A stretch of 5,452 bases of DNA from CADDYX01 sp045809945. Lineage in GTDB: Bacteria; Verrucomicrobiota; Verrucomicrobiia; Chthoniobacterales; UBA10450. Position 1 is the stretch's first letter; each line of letters starts with the position of its first letter. Made by a program: the position numbers and the translations under genes. Location: positions 1 to 5,452 of the forward strand of contig JBJMWW010000143.1 of the NCBI GenBank assembly GCA_045809945.1, written 5' to 3'. A model generated the notes under the pieces. The model was given only the letters and a program-made list of their open reading frames with translations, was not told the DNA's origin and ran no database searches. Shown here piece after piece: positions 5,203 through 5,452 of this stretch.

Positions 5203-5452
5203 AGGTTCTCGCGCTCGTATTGTCGTCGACGCGCGGCAGCGTGGCTCTTCTGCAGCATGGCAACGAAGTTCTCGTGCGCGAGTTTCCCAATGATCGCCAT
5301 GATTCGGCCGCTTTCTTCGAAGCCGTCGCTGAGATGTCTCAAAATAACAGTGGCCTCTACAGTATCGTCGTCGGCCTTGGGCCCGGATCGTACGCCGGAA
5401 CCCGAATCGCGATTTCGACTGCAACCGGCTTGCGGTTCGCGACTGGTGCGAC
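5199..5452 (+). CDS. tsaB: TsaB, t6A complex subunit (3' end outside window)
   Basis: The first 84 codons of tsaB (also called yeaZ) are open to the right edge. TsaB is an ASKHA-fold paralogue of TsaD; it binds TsaD and TsaE and is needed for t6A synthesis without itself transferring threonylcarbamoyl. Visible markers are MKVLALVLSSTRGSVAL (1-17), the N-terminal strand-turn of the fold, and VVGLGPGSYAGTRIAISTATGLRFA (57-81), close to the usual GPGSFTGVRIG...A.GLA pattern. In many members a residue in the first strand is acidic (LALDTS); here it is Val7, a small oddity. The order tsaE-tsaB with a 4-base overlap supports the call. Full length in the family is about 220-240 residues, so roughly 140 residues lie to the right. 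Confidence 0.9.
   Translation, partial: MKVLALVLSSTRGSVALLQHGNEVLVREFPNDRHDSAAFFEAVAEMSQNNSGLYSIVVGLGPGSYAGTRIAISTATGLRFATGA

Noticed and set aside
1..5452. CRISPR array, insertion sequence or rRNA
   Set aside because: No regularly spaced repeats of 20-40 bases, no transposase or terminal inverted repeats, and no rRNA-like segments were seen.

Overview
The window (about 57% G+C by eye) looks like the chromosome of a Verrucomicrobia-type bacterium, probably a soil lineage. This rests on my recall of the small HTH protein at 674-1144 and the DUF6717-like protein at 1435-1794 as families common in that phylum, on the scarcity of Shine-Dalgarno sequences, and on heptad repeats inside a coding sequence. 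The phylum is an inference; no marker gene proves it.

Left part (1-1434). A minus-strand gene enters from the left edge and starts at 531. It encodes a HEPN protein of the AbiU2-like kind, with an R-H-x4-H motif near the left edge. After 142 bases, a divergent plus-strand gene (674-1144) encodes a 156-residue protein with an N-terminal helix-turn-helix of terminase-small-subunit style. A 290-base non-coding stretch follows. It holds a hairpin, a short direct repeat and, on the minus strand, the 5' half of a tRNA-Arg(UCU) (1303-1342). The tRNA similarity stops abruptly just after the anticodon loop, which looks like a recombination or integration scar. The HEPN and HTH genes would then lie on the possibly acquired side.

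Middle part (1435-2091). A DUF6717-like gene (1435-1794) is met tail to tail, with a 23-base overlap, by a probable minus-strand gene (1772-2002) for a tiny basic protein with a textbook AT-hook. The AT-hook gene is divergent from sppA, with 89 bases between them.

Right part (2092-5452). This is a tight plus-strand run, probably one operon: sppA (membrane serine protease), a CPBP/Abi intramembrane protease gene, thiL (thiamine-monophosphate kinase), tsaE and the start of tsaB (both for the tRNA t6A37 modification). Spacings are 15 bases, a 4-base ATGA overlap, a 23-base overlap and another 4-base ATGA overlap, so translational coupling is likely. TsaE and TsaB belong to the same t6A complex; ThiL makes the cofactor thiamine diphosphate; the two proteases act at the membrane. 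The 3' end of thiL carries four tandem heptads (CGAAAAY) just before the tsaE start codon.

The right part is core metabolism. The most interesting material is the HEPN/HTH pair beside the broken tRNA, but nothing here proves a new system.
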